From Bacteroidota bacterium (GTDB taxonomy: Bacteria > Bacteroidota > Bacteroidia > NS11-12g > UBA955), in NCBI GenBank assembly GCA_947496065.1, contig CANMBF010000005.1:1-64000 (forward strand): 64,000 nt of DNA, given 5' to 3'. Both the position numbers and the translations under genes were made by a program. How positions within the stretch are numbered: position 1 is the first letter of the stretch; each line of letters begins with the position of its first letter. The notes under the pieces are model-generated. The model did no database searches. It worked only from the letters and a program-made list of their open reading frames with translations, and was not told where the DNA came from. Positions 1 to 8,479 of this stretch are shown one piece after another.

Positions 1-1079
1 TTTCAAGTAATGATAGCATTGTTGCCATTGGAGCTCCATGGGCAAAATATGGAAATGGGATTGCTTCAGGTCATGTGCGTGTCTTTAAATTTAAAAATTG
101 CCCCCCAGATACAACTACAGAAAATATTGTGGCATGTGGTTCTTATACCTGGAAAGATGGAAAAACATATACATCGAGTAATAAAAGTGCTTGCAGAAAC
201 TTGGTCAAAAAAAATGGCTGTGATTCTACTGTTAGATTGAATTTAACTTTGTTGTTCCCAAATGAAAGGCTTCTGCCAAAAATCTGTGCAGTGTCTGTCG
301 ATTCAGCTAGCGGTAAAAATGAAGTTATTTGGGAAAAATATGGACTAAACCGTGCGGTAAATTATAATATTTATAGAGAAAATAGCAGTAGTCAATTTAT
401 TAAAATAGGCATGGTCCATAAGGACAGTTTCAGTACTTTTATAGATACAGGTTCTAAGCCATTAACACAGGCCTATAAATATAAACTTACCATTACGGAT
501 AGTTGCAAGAATGAGACATCTATTGATTCATCATCCTTCCATAAAACAATTCATTTAACATCCAATATTGGGGTCAATGGGGAAGTCAATTTAATTTGGA
601 ATCTATATGAGGGTAAAGCCTATACGTCGCATGAAATTATCCGCAGTACCAATGGAGGAACATTTGTAAAAATTGGGCAGGTGGCAGCGGGCAATAATTC
701 TTTTAGTGATATTACCCCACCATCTGGCACTTTGGTTTATATCATACGTGTATCAAGCACGGCCTGCAGGCCGAGCAGGAGCAATTACAACGCAATAAGT
801 TCAAATCCTGTTTATGTGAGGTCAACTGCAATTATAACACATGAATCAAATAGATTTAGTTTAAAACCTAATCCTGCTTCAAATACACTGGAGATTAATA
901 GCTTGGATGAAATGACGCAAATTGAATTATTGGATCCAATGGGCAGAATTGTCTTTACAAAATTTGTATCTGAATATAATGCAAAGATTGATATCTCTTC
1001 CTTATGTACAGGCATATACCTAGTAAGGGTTACAGCCAATAACAAAATTTTCTATATACAGCGCTTAATAAAGGAATAG
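1..1079 (+). CDS. T9SS-secreted FG-GAP-type protein, 3' part only
   Basis: The reading frame is open from the left edge (first full codon at base 3), so the N-terminus lies outside the window. The first visible residues contain VAIGAP and SGHVRVF, typical of FG-GAP/integrin-alpha-like beta-propeller repeats. A Cys-containing linker and two fibronectin-III-like stretches follow (INRE-type strands around bases 340-520 and 580-800). The last 75 or so residues, with SLKPNPASNTLEI, LLDPMGRIV and GIYLVRV, form a type A T9SS C-terminal sorting domain, which directs transport across the outer membrane and is normally cleaved. The protein is therefore likely secreted or surface-attached; its substrate is unknown. 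No terminator is evident directly after the stop. Confidence 0.85.
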   Translation, partial: SSNDSIVAIGAPWAKYGNGIASGHVRVFKFKNCPPDTTTENIVACGSYTWKDGKTYTSSNKSACRNLVKKNGCDSTVRLNLTLLFPNERLLPKICAVSVDSASGKNEVIWEKYGLNRAVNYNIYRENSSSQFIKIGMVHKDSFSTFIDTGSKPLTQAYKYKLTITDSCKNETSIDSSSFHKTIHLTSNIGVNGEVNLIWNLYEGKAYTSHEIIRSTNGGTFVKIGQVAAGNNSFSDITPPSGTLVYIIRVSSTACRPSRSNYNAISSNPVYVRSTAIITHESNRFSLKPNPASNTLEINSLDEMTQIELLDPMGRIVFTKFVSEYNAKIDISSLCTGIYLVRVTANNKIFYIQRLIKE

Positions 1080-1238
1080 TTTTATCTGATAATTTAAAGC
1101 TACTCTTAATTAAAATTGCACCCTCCCTTTTGGATCATGAAATAACCCATCGTTTGAAAAAACATGAACTAATTAGTCCTACCTATCAGTAATTCCAGTG
1201 CTGAGCGGCCTTTTAATTTGCAATATTTTAAAAAAGAA

Positions 1239-1269
1239 TTTGCATAAGTAAAATAAAATTGTACTTTTG
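1239..1269 (+). promoter_or_regulatory. Bacteroidota promoter for the tRNA genes
   Basis: TTTG at 1239-1242 and TACTTTTG at 1262-1269, separated by 19 nt, fit the Bacteroidota sigma-A consensus TTG-N17-23-TAnnTTTG. The tRNA-Pro gene begins 24 nt after the -7 box. Confidence 0.75.
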
Positions 1270-1293
1270 CAGCCCAGTTCTTAAAACACACCT

Positions 1294-1367
1294 CGGGGTG
1301 TAGCGTAGCCCGGTATCGCGTCTGCTTTGGGAGCAGAAGGTCGTAGGTTCAAATCCTGCCACCCCGA
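1294..1367 (+). tRNA. tRNA-Pro (anticodon TGG)
   Basis: The cloverleaf can be folded by eye. The acceptor stem CGGGGTG (1294-1300) pairs with CACCCCG (1360-1366), discriminator A1367. The anticodon stem TCTGC/GCAGA encloses the loop TTTGGGA with anticodon TGG. The T-arm GTAGG-TTCAAAT-CCTGC is intact. CCA is not encoded, as is usual in this phylum. Confidence 0.95.
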
Positions 1368-1374
1368 CAAAGAA

Positions 1375-1406
1375 AATCCGTCCGCCAGTGGCGGTCGGAT
1401 TTTTTT
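1375..1406 (+). terminator. Hairpin terminator between the two tRNA genes
   Basis: AATCCG (1375-1380) pairs with CGGATT (1396-1401) and CCGCC (1382-1386) with GGCGG (1390-1394) around an AGT loop, interrupted by one T/T mismatch. A run of seven T follows. The tRNA-Arg begins only 16 nt further on with no full promoter of its own. Confidence 0.75.
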
Positions 1407-1422
1407 GATTTAAGTGCAAAAT

Positions 1423-1496
1423 GGTCCTATAGCTCAGCTGGATAGAGCAACAGATTTCTAATCTGTAGGTCACAGGTTCGAATCCTGTTGGGATCA
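1423..1496 (+). tRNA. tRNA-Arg (anticodon TCT)
   Basis: The acceptor stem GGTCCTA (1423-1429) pairs with TGGGATC (1489-1495) with two G-U pairs; discriminator A1496. The anticodon stem ACAGA/TCTGT holds the loop TTTCTAA with anticodon TCT, reading AGA/AGG. The D-arm (AGCTCAGCTGGATAGAGCA) and T-arm (ACAGG-TTCGAAT-CCTGT) are canonical. No encoded CCA. Confidence 0.95.
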
Positions 1497-1510
1497 CAAA
1501 CATTTATTAA

Positions 1511-1540
1511 AGACCTCCGCAAAAGCGGAGGTCTTTTTTT
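1511..1540 (+). terminator. Rho-independent terminator after tRNA-Arg
   Basis: A perfect 10-bp stem, AGACCTCCGC (1511-1520) with GCGGAGGTCT (1525-1534), encloses an AAAA loop and is followed by a T run. Confidence 0.9.
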
Positions 1541-1549
1541 ATGCTCCAA

Positions 1550-1782
1550 GAAATCATCAAGACCGAAGGTCTTGTATGATTTTGAAGGCGCATAAAAAAA
1601 TGACATTATGCAATAATGGCATTTAATAAATGTTTGTAGACGCCCTCTTTATGGGTCACGCAGTAATCCTGTATAGAAATCAACCGAGAAATCATCAAGG
1701 CCGAAGGACTTGTATGATTTTAAAGGGGCATAAAAAAATGACATTATGAAATAATGGCATTTAATAAATGTTTGTAGACGCC
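1550..1782. repeat. Two tandem copies of a 95-bp palindrome-rich repeat, period 138 bp
   Basis: Copy 1 (1550-1644) and copy 2 (1688-1782) are nearly identical over 95 bp. Each carries three palindromes. The first is a hairpin ATCAT-CAAGACC/GGTCTTG-ATGAT. The second is ATGACATTAT..ATAATGGCAT. The third is CATTTA-A-TAAATG. Copy 2 has one unpaired change in the first stem. The spacers after each copy are also related, with GGTCAC/GGATCAC and GTAATCCT in both. An inverted 16-bp match to the TTTAATAAATG segment lies right after tRNA-Arg (about 1496-1511). No ORF; it looks like a repeat of the REP/BIME kind. Function unknown. Confidence 0.8.
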
Positions 1783-1834
1783 ACCCCCGCGGATCACTAT
1801 AAGTAATCCTTACTAAAAATAATTTGCTATGCTT

Positions 1835-2866
1835 TTAAAACTTCATCCCCTCCAACACCTCACACAATTTGACAATATCCTCCATACTTTGATCCAAATG
1901 AAAGACAAAACGCATCAAATGTTTGCCCATGGATATGGCTTTTATGCCTTCGGCCGCCAAATGGTTTAACAATACACTCATCTCTAAGTGGGCTCTTATT
2001 TTTAAAATTAAAATATTCGTTTCAGCCGGTTGTATGCTTTCTACCCAACTTAAATTGCGCAATACTTGCTCTACTTGTTTTGCTTTTTGATGGTCTTCGG
2101 CCAAACGCTCGATATTGTTTTGCAATGCGTATAGCCCAGCTGCGGCTATAATTCCTGCTTGGCGCATGCCTCCTCCCATTGCTTTGCGAATTCTTTTCGC
2201 TTTGTAAATATGATCTTTTGTTCCTAATAAAAGTGAGCCTACTGGTGCTCCCAACCCCTTGCTTAAACAAATAGAAATGGTATCGAATAATTCACCGTAA
2301 GCTTTGGCCGATTCGCCTTTTGCCACCAAGGCATTGAATAAGCGCGCACCATCTAAATGAAAGGCCAAATTATTTTTTGTACAAACCGCTTTAATCGCTT
2401 TTAATTCACTGTAATCCCAACAAGCGCCACCGCCTTTGTTTACTGTATTTTCAATACACACCAAACTGCTGTGCGGAAAATGCACATTGTCATCATTAAT
2501 ATTTTGCAACACTTGTTCTGCAGTAAACAATCCTCTCTCGCTTTGAATCAATCGCACAGAGGCACCACTGTTAGCGGCAATGCCACCACCTTCGTATAAA
2601 TAAACATGTGACAATGCATCGCAAATTACTTCATCTGCTGGCTGTGTATGCAACTTAATACCTATTTGATTGGTTTGTGTACCGCTGCTGCAAAACAAAG
2701 CGGCCTCCATGCCAAACATTTCGACTGCAAAATCTTGCAGGGCATTAACACTTGGATCTTCGCCAAACACATCATCACCCAAAGGGGCATGAAACATTTT
2801 ATCTAACATTTCGGTACTCGGTTTGGTAACCGTATCGCTGCGCAAATCAATTATTTTATTGGTCAT
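1835..2866 (-). CDS. ltaE: Low-specificity L-threonine aldolase
   Basis: A PLP enzyme that cleaves L-threonine or allo-threonine to glycine and acetaldehyde in the cytoplasm. The 343-aa length matches the family. Seen directly: the N-terminal IDLRSDTVTKPS signature, GDDVFGEDPS near residues 30-39, the PLP-region LDGARLFNA around 171-180, and CLSKGLGAPVGS with the Schiff-base Lys at 203. A TAAGTTTG -7 box on the minus strand lies 11 nt before the ATG, giving a very short leader. It is transcribed alone, divergent from the lipoprotein gene at 2972. Function is secure from family knowledge; exact stereo-preference cannot be read from the sequence. Confidence 0.95.
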   Translation of the reverse strand: MTNKIIDLRSDTVTKPSTEMLDKMFHAPLGDDVFGEDPSVNALQDFAVEMFGMEAALFCSSGTQTNQIGIKLHTQPADEVICDALSHVYLYEGGGIAANSGASVRLIQSERGLFTAEQVLQNINDDNVHFPHSSLVCIENTVNKGGGACWDYSELKAIKAVCTKNNLAFHLDGARLFNALVAKGESAKAYGELFDTISICLSKGLGAPVGSLLLGTKDHIYKAKRIRKAMGGGMRQAGIIAAAGLYALQNNIERLAEDHQKAKQVEQVLRNLSWVESIQPAETNILILKIRAHLEMSVLLNHLAAEGIKAISMGKHLMRFVFHLDQSMEDIVKLCEVLEGMKF

Positions 2867-2877
2867 GACTAATGTTT

Positions 2878-2885
2878 CAAACTTA
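2878..2885 (-). promoter_or_regulatory. -7 box for ltaE
   Basis: Reading the minus strand gives TAAGTTTG, an exact TAnnTTTG match, ending 11 nt before the ltaE ATG. No convincing -33 TTG at the usual distance. Confidence 0.5.
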
Positions 2886-2971
2886 GCAAATTTTTTATAA
2901 AAAATGGGTCCATAACTTCTTTGAAACAGTCAACATGAAATTGCATGAAAGTTTACCTATTTTCGCAAGGC

Positions 2972-3766
2972 ATGAAATTATTTGTTTTTCTTTCCTCAAT
3001 CGCCCTTTGTGGTTGCATGTCTTTACCAATGGTCAACAGTGTTAAAGAACAACCTGAAGGAAAATACGAATACAGCTATTACAACAACCAACATCAAATA
3101 CTTTACAAAGTAACCAATGATGACAGCAACTTACATGTCATTCTCAATACTTCATCAGCAGCTTCTATTCTAAAGGTTTTAAAAACTGGCTTGACCATTT
3201 ATTTTGACGTTACAGGCAAAAAAAGACACGATGTATTTGTTCATTATCCTTACCAAATGACAAGCGATTTACAAAAAGAGACTTATACCAAAGATATTAA
3301 AGCAGAACCAAGTGCCAGAAGTTTGAATTACTATGTTTCACTAATACCTGCCGAACTTATTTACAGCGCCTATGCAAAAAACGAAGCCATTCATTTGCAA
3401 AATACAAATTCTGGCATTACCGATTCCATTACGGTTATCAAAGACAATGAAATTATCTATGAATTGTGCATACCATTAAATCGCATTACCATGAATGGGA
3501 AATATCCCTTAACGAATTTATCCATTGGTATTGTATCTGGTCAGTTTGATTTACCCAACAAAAATGAGTTGCCTTCTACACGAACTGGTGTATCAAGCGG
3601 CAATAATGCAGGTGGCATGGTAACCAACGCGCCTACGGGTGGCGGCATGGTGAACCAAGCAGCCAACGATGTGCCCAATAGCGCAGCCACAGATTACAAT
3701 CCAGATTTAGCCAATATGGCCATACCCATAGAATTTTGGTTTAAAGTGAGTTTATTTAAAAACTAA
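2972..3766 (+). CDS. Predicted lipoprotein of unknown function
   Basis: A 264-aa protein starting MKLFVFLSSIALCGC, a lipoprotein signal peptide with lipobox LCGC, so it is probably anchored in the periplasm or outer membrane. An in-frame ATG at 2945 would add nine residues. The 2972 start is preferred because a near-consensus box, TATTTTCG (2958-2965), ends six nt upstream. The body is rich in beta strands. Residues around 210-245 form a low-complexity Gly/Asn/Met stretch (GNNAGGMV, GGGMVNQ). No recognised domain. It converges on the Kor operon and shares the palindromic terminator at 3781. Confidence 0.75.
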   Translation: MKLFVFLSSIALCGCMSLPMVNSVKEQPEGKYEYSYYNNQHQILYKVTNDDSNLHVILNTSSAASILKVLKTGLTIYFDVTGKKRHDVFVHYPYQMTSDLQKETYTKDIKAEPSARSLNYYVSLIPAELIYSAYAKNEAIHLQNTNSGITDSITVIKDNEIIYELCIPLNRITMNGKYPLTNLSIGIVSGQFDLPNKNELPSTRTGVSSGNNAGGMVTNAPTGGGMVNQAANDVPNSAATDYNPDLANMAIPIEFWFKVSLFKN

Positions 3767-3780
3767 ATTGCATCTAAAAT

Positions 3781-3809
3781 AAAAAACATACCGATCGGTA
3801 TGTTTTTTT
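3781..3809. terminator. Bidirectional palindromic terminator
   Basis: A perfect 28-bp palindrome (3781-3808) with arms AAAAAACATACCGA and TCGGTATGTTTTTT. Each strand reads as a GC-containing stem followed by T residues, so it can end both the lipoprotein gene (+) and the Kor operon (-). Confidence 0.85.
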
Positions 3810-3830
3810 AAAGTCAATAACTTTGATTGA

Positions 3831-4883
3831 TTATCTCAAATCAGCATTAATATTTTTGAGTACCTCTGGACCAGGACAAAGCTCCTTTTCTGTGAGCGTA
3901 TTAAGCGGTCTGTCGGAGGTTTGAATCATCTCGTGTAAGTCGCCCGAATCTGGATCCATGTACAACAAACCCGTTAATATTTCATCTTTTTCTCTTGCAT
4001 TGTGAACCGCATTCATGGCCGACAATCTATTCAAAGGATCCCATTCCTGTGAGAGTTTATGCAACTTCAAATAGGTGCCATCATGCAGCTTTACCATCTT
4101 GCTATCGCCTTCGGTATATTCCGCTTTTATCTCACTCATCATGGGTACAAAATCGATGGTAGCAGTAGCCTCTACATGTTCGCGCACAAAGTCGTACGAC
4201 TTGGTTGAACCCACATTGTTATTAAATGTTACACAAGGTGAAATTACATTGATAAATGCAAAGCCAGGATGGTTCATTGCTGCTTTAATTAGGGGCACCA
4301 ATTGGGTTTTATCGCCCGAGAAACTTTGGGCCACAAAGGTGGCACCTAACTCGATGGCTAAACTGGCCAAATCAATTGATTGAAATAAATTGACATTGCC
4401 CGATTTATTTTTTGAACCACGGTCGGCTGTTGCTGAATCCTGTCCTTTGGTTAAACCATAACAACCGTTGTTCATCACAATGTAAACCATGTTTAAATTT
4501 CTGCGTATCACATGCACAAATTGACCCATGCCGATTGAAGCTGAATCACCATCACCAGACACACCGAAATAAATTAAATCGCGGTTGGCCATATTGGCAC
4601 CTGTTGCAACAGAAGGCATGCGACCATGCACACTGTTAAACCCATGCGAATTACTTAAAAAATAGGCCGGTGTTTTAGAAGAACAACCAATGCCCGAAAG
4701 TTTAGCCAATTTATGTGGCTCAATGTTCATTTCATAGGCTGCTTGCACAATGCCGGCGCTTATTGAATCGTGACCGCAACCAGCACATAAAGTTGACAAA
4801 GCACCTTCGTAATAACTGATGGTATAACCCAATTTATTTTTAGGCAATTCGGGGTGGCGAAATTTTGGACGTATATAAGTCAT
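3831..4883 (-). CDS. korB: 2-oxoacid:ferredoxin oxidoreductase, beta subunit
   Basis: The thiamine-diphosphate and iron-sulfur subunit of a CoA-dependent 2-oxoacid (likely 2-oxoglutarate) oxidoreductase, which passes electrons to ferredoxin. The 350-aa sequence has LCAGCGHDS at 32-40, a GIGCSSK Cys at 67, the ThDP motif GDGDSASIG at 110-118 continuing to NNGCYGLTKGQ at 138-148, and a further Cys in ISPCVTFNN. These Cys residues are the expected 4Fe-4S ligands of two-subunit Kor enzymes. It follows korA with a 9-bp gap and is the last gene of the operon. 2-oxoglutarate versus pyruvate specificity is inferred from the two-subunit form. Confidence 0.93.
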   Translation of the reverse strand: MTYIRPKFRHPELPKNKLGYTISYYEGALSTLCAGCGHDSISAGIVQAAYEMNIEPHKLAKLSGIGCSSKTPAYFLSNSHGFNSVHGRMPSVATGANMANRDLIYFGVSGDGDSASIGMGQFVHVIRRNLNMVYIVMNNGCYGLTKGQDSATADRGSKNKSGNVNLFQSIDLASLAIELGATFVAQSFSGDKTQLVPLIKAAMNHPGFAFINVISPCVTFNNNVGSTKSYDFVREHVEATATIDFVPMMSEIKAEYTEGDSKMVKLHDGTYLKLHKLSQEWDPLNRLSAMNAVHNAREKDEILTGLLYMDPDSGDLHEMIQTSDRPLNTLTEKELCPGPEVLKNINADLR

Positions 4884-4892
4884 AGGCCTTTA

Positions 4893-6710
4893 TTAGTTGT
4901 TTGGAAGGTTTAAATGTGAAGTAATTTGACGGGTAATTTGATCGGCCGTAATTGGCATACCATCGTAGTTTAAAACAGAAAAAAGTTTATCGGCATTAAT
5001 GCCCAATTCTATCATGATTAAACTGCGCATTTGCGCATCTCTGTTTTGTTCAATCACAAAAATCTGTTCGTGTGCATTGATAAAATCTTCGACATCACGG
5101 TTGAAAGGAAATGCTTTTAATCGCAGCGCATCTGTTTGAATATTCTGACTGCGCAAAATATCCATGGCTTCCTCAGAAGAAAATTGAGAGGTTCCAAAAA
5201 AGATTAAACAAATTTTAGAGTGGTTTTTTTCTTGGTACAATTGTGGTGCGTTCACATAGTCTTTAGCCGTTTCCCATTTCTTCATTAATCGGTCCATGTT
5301 GCGCTTGTATGCATCGCTACTTTCGGTATATACCGCATACTCATCACGCGAGGTGCCACGGGTAAAGAATGAGCCTTTTGAAGGATGTGTCCCAGGATAG
5401 GTTCTATAAGTGATACCATCGCCATCAACATCTAAATAACGACCGAATTTTTCTATTTTATCAAGTGCAGTTGCACTCAATACTTTTCCGCGTTTGTATT
5501 CTTTGTTTACATTCCATTCGAAGGGTGCAGAAACATGGTCGTTCATACCCAAATCCAAATCAGTCATGAGCATCACTGGCGTTTGCAACTCCTCGGCCAA
5601 ATCGAACGCATCGCTGGTCATTTCGAAACACTCTTTTGGTGTTGAAGGAAACAATAAAACATGTTTGGTATCGCCATGCGAAGCATAAGCCGCTTCGAGC
5701 ACATCGGATTGTTGCGTGCGGGTTGGCATACCGGTCGAAGGACCGCTTCTTTGCACATCAATTAAGACTGTTGGTATTTCGGCAAAATACGCCAAACCTA
5801 AAAACTCATTCATTAAAGAAAGTCCCGGACCGCTAGTGGCCGTAAATGATCTTGCACCATTCCAATTGGCACCAATCACCATACCGATGGCCGCTAATTC
5901 ATCCTCGGCTTGTATAATGGCTACGTTTCTTTTGCCAGTTACAGGATCAATTCTATACTCATCGGCATAACCCATGAAAGCTTCTACCACCGAGGTTGAA
6001 GGCGTTATCGGATACCATGCAGCCACAGTAGCCCCTGCATAAATAGCCCCTAATCCACAGGCCGAGTTGCCATCAATCATAATTTTATCGCCTATTAAAT
6101 CGCGTTTCTCAACATAAAAATTCAAAGGGTATTTAAAATTTTGATGCACATAATCAACGCCCATTTGCAAGGCTTTAATATTCGGTGCAATGAGTTTTTC
6201 TTTGCCTTTGAATTGTTCGCCTAATAAACTTTCGAATACAGAAAAATCAATATTGAGTAGTGCAGCTAATGCACCCACATAAATAATATTTTTAAAGAGT
6301 TGTCTTTGCCTTGCATCTGTAAAGGCTTCATTACACATTTCCATGAGTGGAATGCCAATATAATTAACGTCTTCGCGCATGTATTCGGCCTGTAATTTTT
6401 TAGAGCTATCGTATAAAAAATAGCCACCTGATTTCACACTGGCCACATCGGCTGTCATGCTTTGTGGATTTACGGCTACCATTAAGTCGATACCCTCTCT
6501 GCGACCGAGATACCCTTTTTCACTTATCCTCACTTCATACCATGTGGGCAAGCCTTGTATGTTAGAAGGAAAAATATTTTTGGGTGTTACAGGAATTCCC
6601 ATCCTGAAAATGGCTTTGCAAAACAAGTAATTCGCACTGGCCGAACCAGTGCCATTCACATTGGCAAATCTTACCACAAAATCGTTAATTCTATTTTCTT
6701 TTAAAGACAT
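4893..6710 (-). CDS. korA: 2-oxoacid:ferredoxin oxidoreductase, fused gamma-alpha subunit
   Basis: 605 aa. The N-terminal 180 or so residues form the gamma domain (VNGTGSASANYLF at 18-30), fused to the alpha pyrimidine-binding domain starting near 210. The alpha domain shows AAWYPITPSTSVVEAF (YPITPST at 233-239), QAEDELAAIGMVIGA, and TSGPGLSLMNEFLGLA. With KorB it decarboxylates a 2-oxoacid to acyl-CoA while reducing ferredoxin. Its ATG overlaps the 3' end of the upstream flavoprotein gene by 10 bp, indicating translational coupling. The gamma-alpha fusion is the normal arrangement for this enzyme type in Bacteroidota. Confidence 0.93.
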   Translation of the reverse strand: MSLKENRINDFVVRFANVNGTGSASANYLFCKAIFRMGIPVTPKNIFPSNIQGLPTWYEVRISEKGYLGRREGIDLMVAVNPQSMTADVASVKSGGYFLYDSSKKLQAEYMREDVNYIGIPLMEMCNEAFTDARQRQLFKNIIYVGALAALLNIDFSVFESLLGEQFKGKEKLIAPNIKALQMGVDYVHQNFKYPLNFYVEKRDLIGDKIMIDGNSACGLGAIYAGATVAAWYPITPSTSVVEAFMGYADEYRIDPVTGKRNVAIIQAEDELAAIGMVIGANWNGARSFTATSGPGLSLMNEFLGLAYFAEIPTVLIDVQRSGPSTGMPTRTQQSDVLEAAYASHGDTKHVLLFPSTPKECFEMTSDAFDLAEELQTPVMLMTDLDLGMNDHVSAPFEWNVNKEYKRGKVLSATALDKIEKFGRYLDVDGDGITYRTYPGTHPSKGSFFTRGTSRDEYAVYTESSDAYKRNMDRLMKKWETAKDYVNAPQLYQEKNHSKICLIFFGTSQFSSEEAMDILRSQNIQTDALRLKAFPFNRDVEDFINAHEQIFVIEQNRDAQMRSLIMIELGINADKLFSVLNYDGMPITADQITRQITSHLNLPNN

Positions 6711-8479
6711 CCTGTATGGGCTTTTGTTATGTTATAAAAAAATTTCTGCATGTCCCAAGCCGAAGTAGGGCAACGCTCGGCACATAAACCACAGTGCAGG
6801 CAAACATCTTCATCTTTTACCATCACACGTTGTGTTTTCAATGGACCCGAAACATATAAATCTTGACCCGTATTTAAAGCAGGTACTTTTAATTGACCTC
6901 TTAAGGTTGTCTCATCGGCATTGGTGGTAAACGTAATACATGCTGTTGGACAAATATCGACACAGGCATCGCACTCAATGCATTTATCATCTGTAAAAAC
7001 AGTTTGTGCATCGCAGTTTAAACAACGCTGTGCTTCCTTAAAACCCTCGCTTAAACTGTAGCCCAACTCCACTTCTTTTTTGCGATTGCTGAGTGTAACT
7101 TTCTTATCTGCCTGTGCAACAATGTATCGGTTATCCGTTACCACTTCGCTTTCGTATGCCCACTCATGCAAGCCCATTTTCTGACTTACCAAATTAACAT
7201 AAGGCGAAGGGCGATTGGTGAGGGCTTCGTTGCGGCACATTAAGTCAATAGAAATGGCGGCTTGGTGACCATGTGCTACTGCTGTGATCACATTCTTAGG
7301 CCCCCATGCAGCATCGCCACCAAAGAACACTTTAGGATGACTTGAACAAAATGTTTTTTCATCTACTACAGGCATGTTCCATTGGTCGAATTCAACCCCT
7401 GCATCGCGCTCTATCCATGGGAAACTATTTTCTTGACCAATGGCTACCAATACATCATCGGCTTCTATGAGCACATCGGGTTCGCCTGTTGGCACTAATT
7501 TTCTTTTTCCATTTTCAACAACGGCTTGTACTTTTTCAAATAGCATGCCTTTTAAAACTCCACCTTCGACTACAAAAGTTTTAGGCACATGGTTATCGAT
7601 AATTGGAATGTCTTCGTGTTGCGCATCTTCTTTCTCCCAAGGCGAGGCTTTCATTTCGGCAAAGGGACTGCGCACAACTACTTTTACTTGTTCGCCACCT
7701 AATCTGCGGGCGGTTCTGCAACAATCCATGGCGGTATTACCACCACCTAATACAATCACATTTTCTCCTATTTTACTGGTGTGTTCAAAAGCTACACTGG
7801 CTAGCCAATTAATCCCAATATGAATGTTCGCATCGGCCTCTTTTCTACCGGGTATTTCTAAGTCGCGGCCCTTAGGCGCACCCGTACCTACAAACACTGC
7901 ATCGTATTGATTGGCGAGAACTTCTTTTAAACTTTTTACATAGTGATTGAAGTGGGTATGAATGCCTAAATCCAAAATAAAATTCACCTCTTCATTCAAT
8001 ACGGTTTCGGGCAAACGGAAAGAAGGAATTTGACTGCGCATAAAACCACCGCCTAATTTTTGCTCATCGTATAAATGTATTTCATAACCCAGCGGGGCTA
8101 AGTCGCGGGCCAAAGTAAGTGCGGCAGGACCGGCACCTATTAATGCTACTTTTTTGCCATTGGGTTTAAATGGCCCTTGGGGCATGAGTTGTTTTACATC
8201 GCCTTTATTATCGGCTGCTACGCGTTTTAAACGACAGATAGCTACTGGCTCTTCCTCTACCCTTCCTCTGCGACAAGCGGGCTCGCAGGGTCGATCGCAG
8301 GTGCGACCCAATACACCTGGAAAAACATTTGAATCCCAATTGACCATATAGGCTTCGGTGTATTTTTCTTGGGCAATAAGGCGTATGTATTCTGGCACAG
8401 GGGTGTGAGCAGGACAAGCATACTGACAATCCACTACTTTGTGAAAGTATTCGGGGTCTTTAATATTGGTTGGCTCCAT
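6701..8479 (-). CDS. GltD-like NAD(P)H/FAD oxidoreductase with extra 4Fe-4S domain, Kor redox partner
   Basis: 592 aa from the ATG at 8479; a longer open frame to 8617 adds 46 residues with no family resemblance. N-terminal cysteines 18, 22, 61, 65, 69 and 82 form the iron-sulfur region of glutamate synthase small subunits (CDRPCEPACRRG). FAD motif VALIGAGPAALTLA at 111-124; NAD(P)H motif VIVLGGGNTAMDCC at 241-254. The C-terminus adds two ferredoxin clusters, CIECDACVDICP at 500-511 and CLHCGLCAERCP at 560-571. First gene of the operon with korAB. By inference it exchanges electrons between NAD(P)H and ferredoxin or the Kor complex. A true glutamate synthase role is unlikely because no large subunit is nearby. 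Confidence 0.85.
   Translation of the reverse strand: MEPTNIKDPEYFHKVVDCQYACPAHTPVPEYIRLIAQEKYTEAYMVNWDSNVFPGVLGRTCDRPCEPACRRGRVEEEPVAICRLKRVAADNKGDVKQLMPQGPFKPNGKKVALIGAGPAALTLARDLAPLGYEIHLYDEQKLGGGFMRSQIPSFRLPETVLNEEVNFILDLGIHTHFNHYVKSLKEVLANQYDAVFVGTGAPKGRDLEIPGRKEADANIHIGINWLASVAFEHTSKIGENVIVLGGGNTAMDCCRTARRLGGEQVKVVVRSPFAEMKASPWEKEDAQHEDIPIIDNHVPKTFVVEGGVLKGMLFEKVQAVVENGKRKLVPTGEPDVLIEADDVLVAIGQENSFPWIERDAGVEFDQWNMPVVDEKTFCSSHPKVFFGGDAAWGPKNVITAVAHGHQAAISIDLMCRNEALTNRPSPYVNLVSQKMGLHEWAYESEVVTDNRYIVAQADKKVTLSNRKKEVELGYSLSEGFKEAQRCLNCDAQTVFTDDKCIECDACVDICPTACITFTTNADETTLRGQLKVPALNTGQDLYVSGPLKTQRVMVKDEDVCLHCGLCAERCPTSAWDMQKFFYNITKAHTGCL

Noticed and set aside
1228-1503. 91-aa open frame on the minus strand across the tRNA genes
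   Set aside because: It reads through both tRNAs in antisense; the RIFFVGVAGFEPTTF-like protein is a well-known artefact of tRNA regions.
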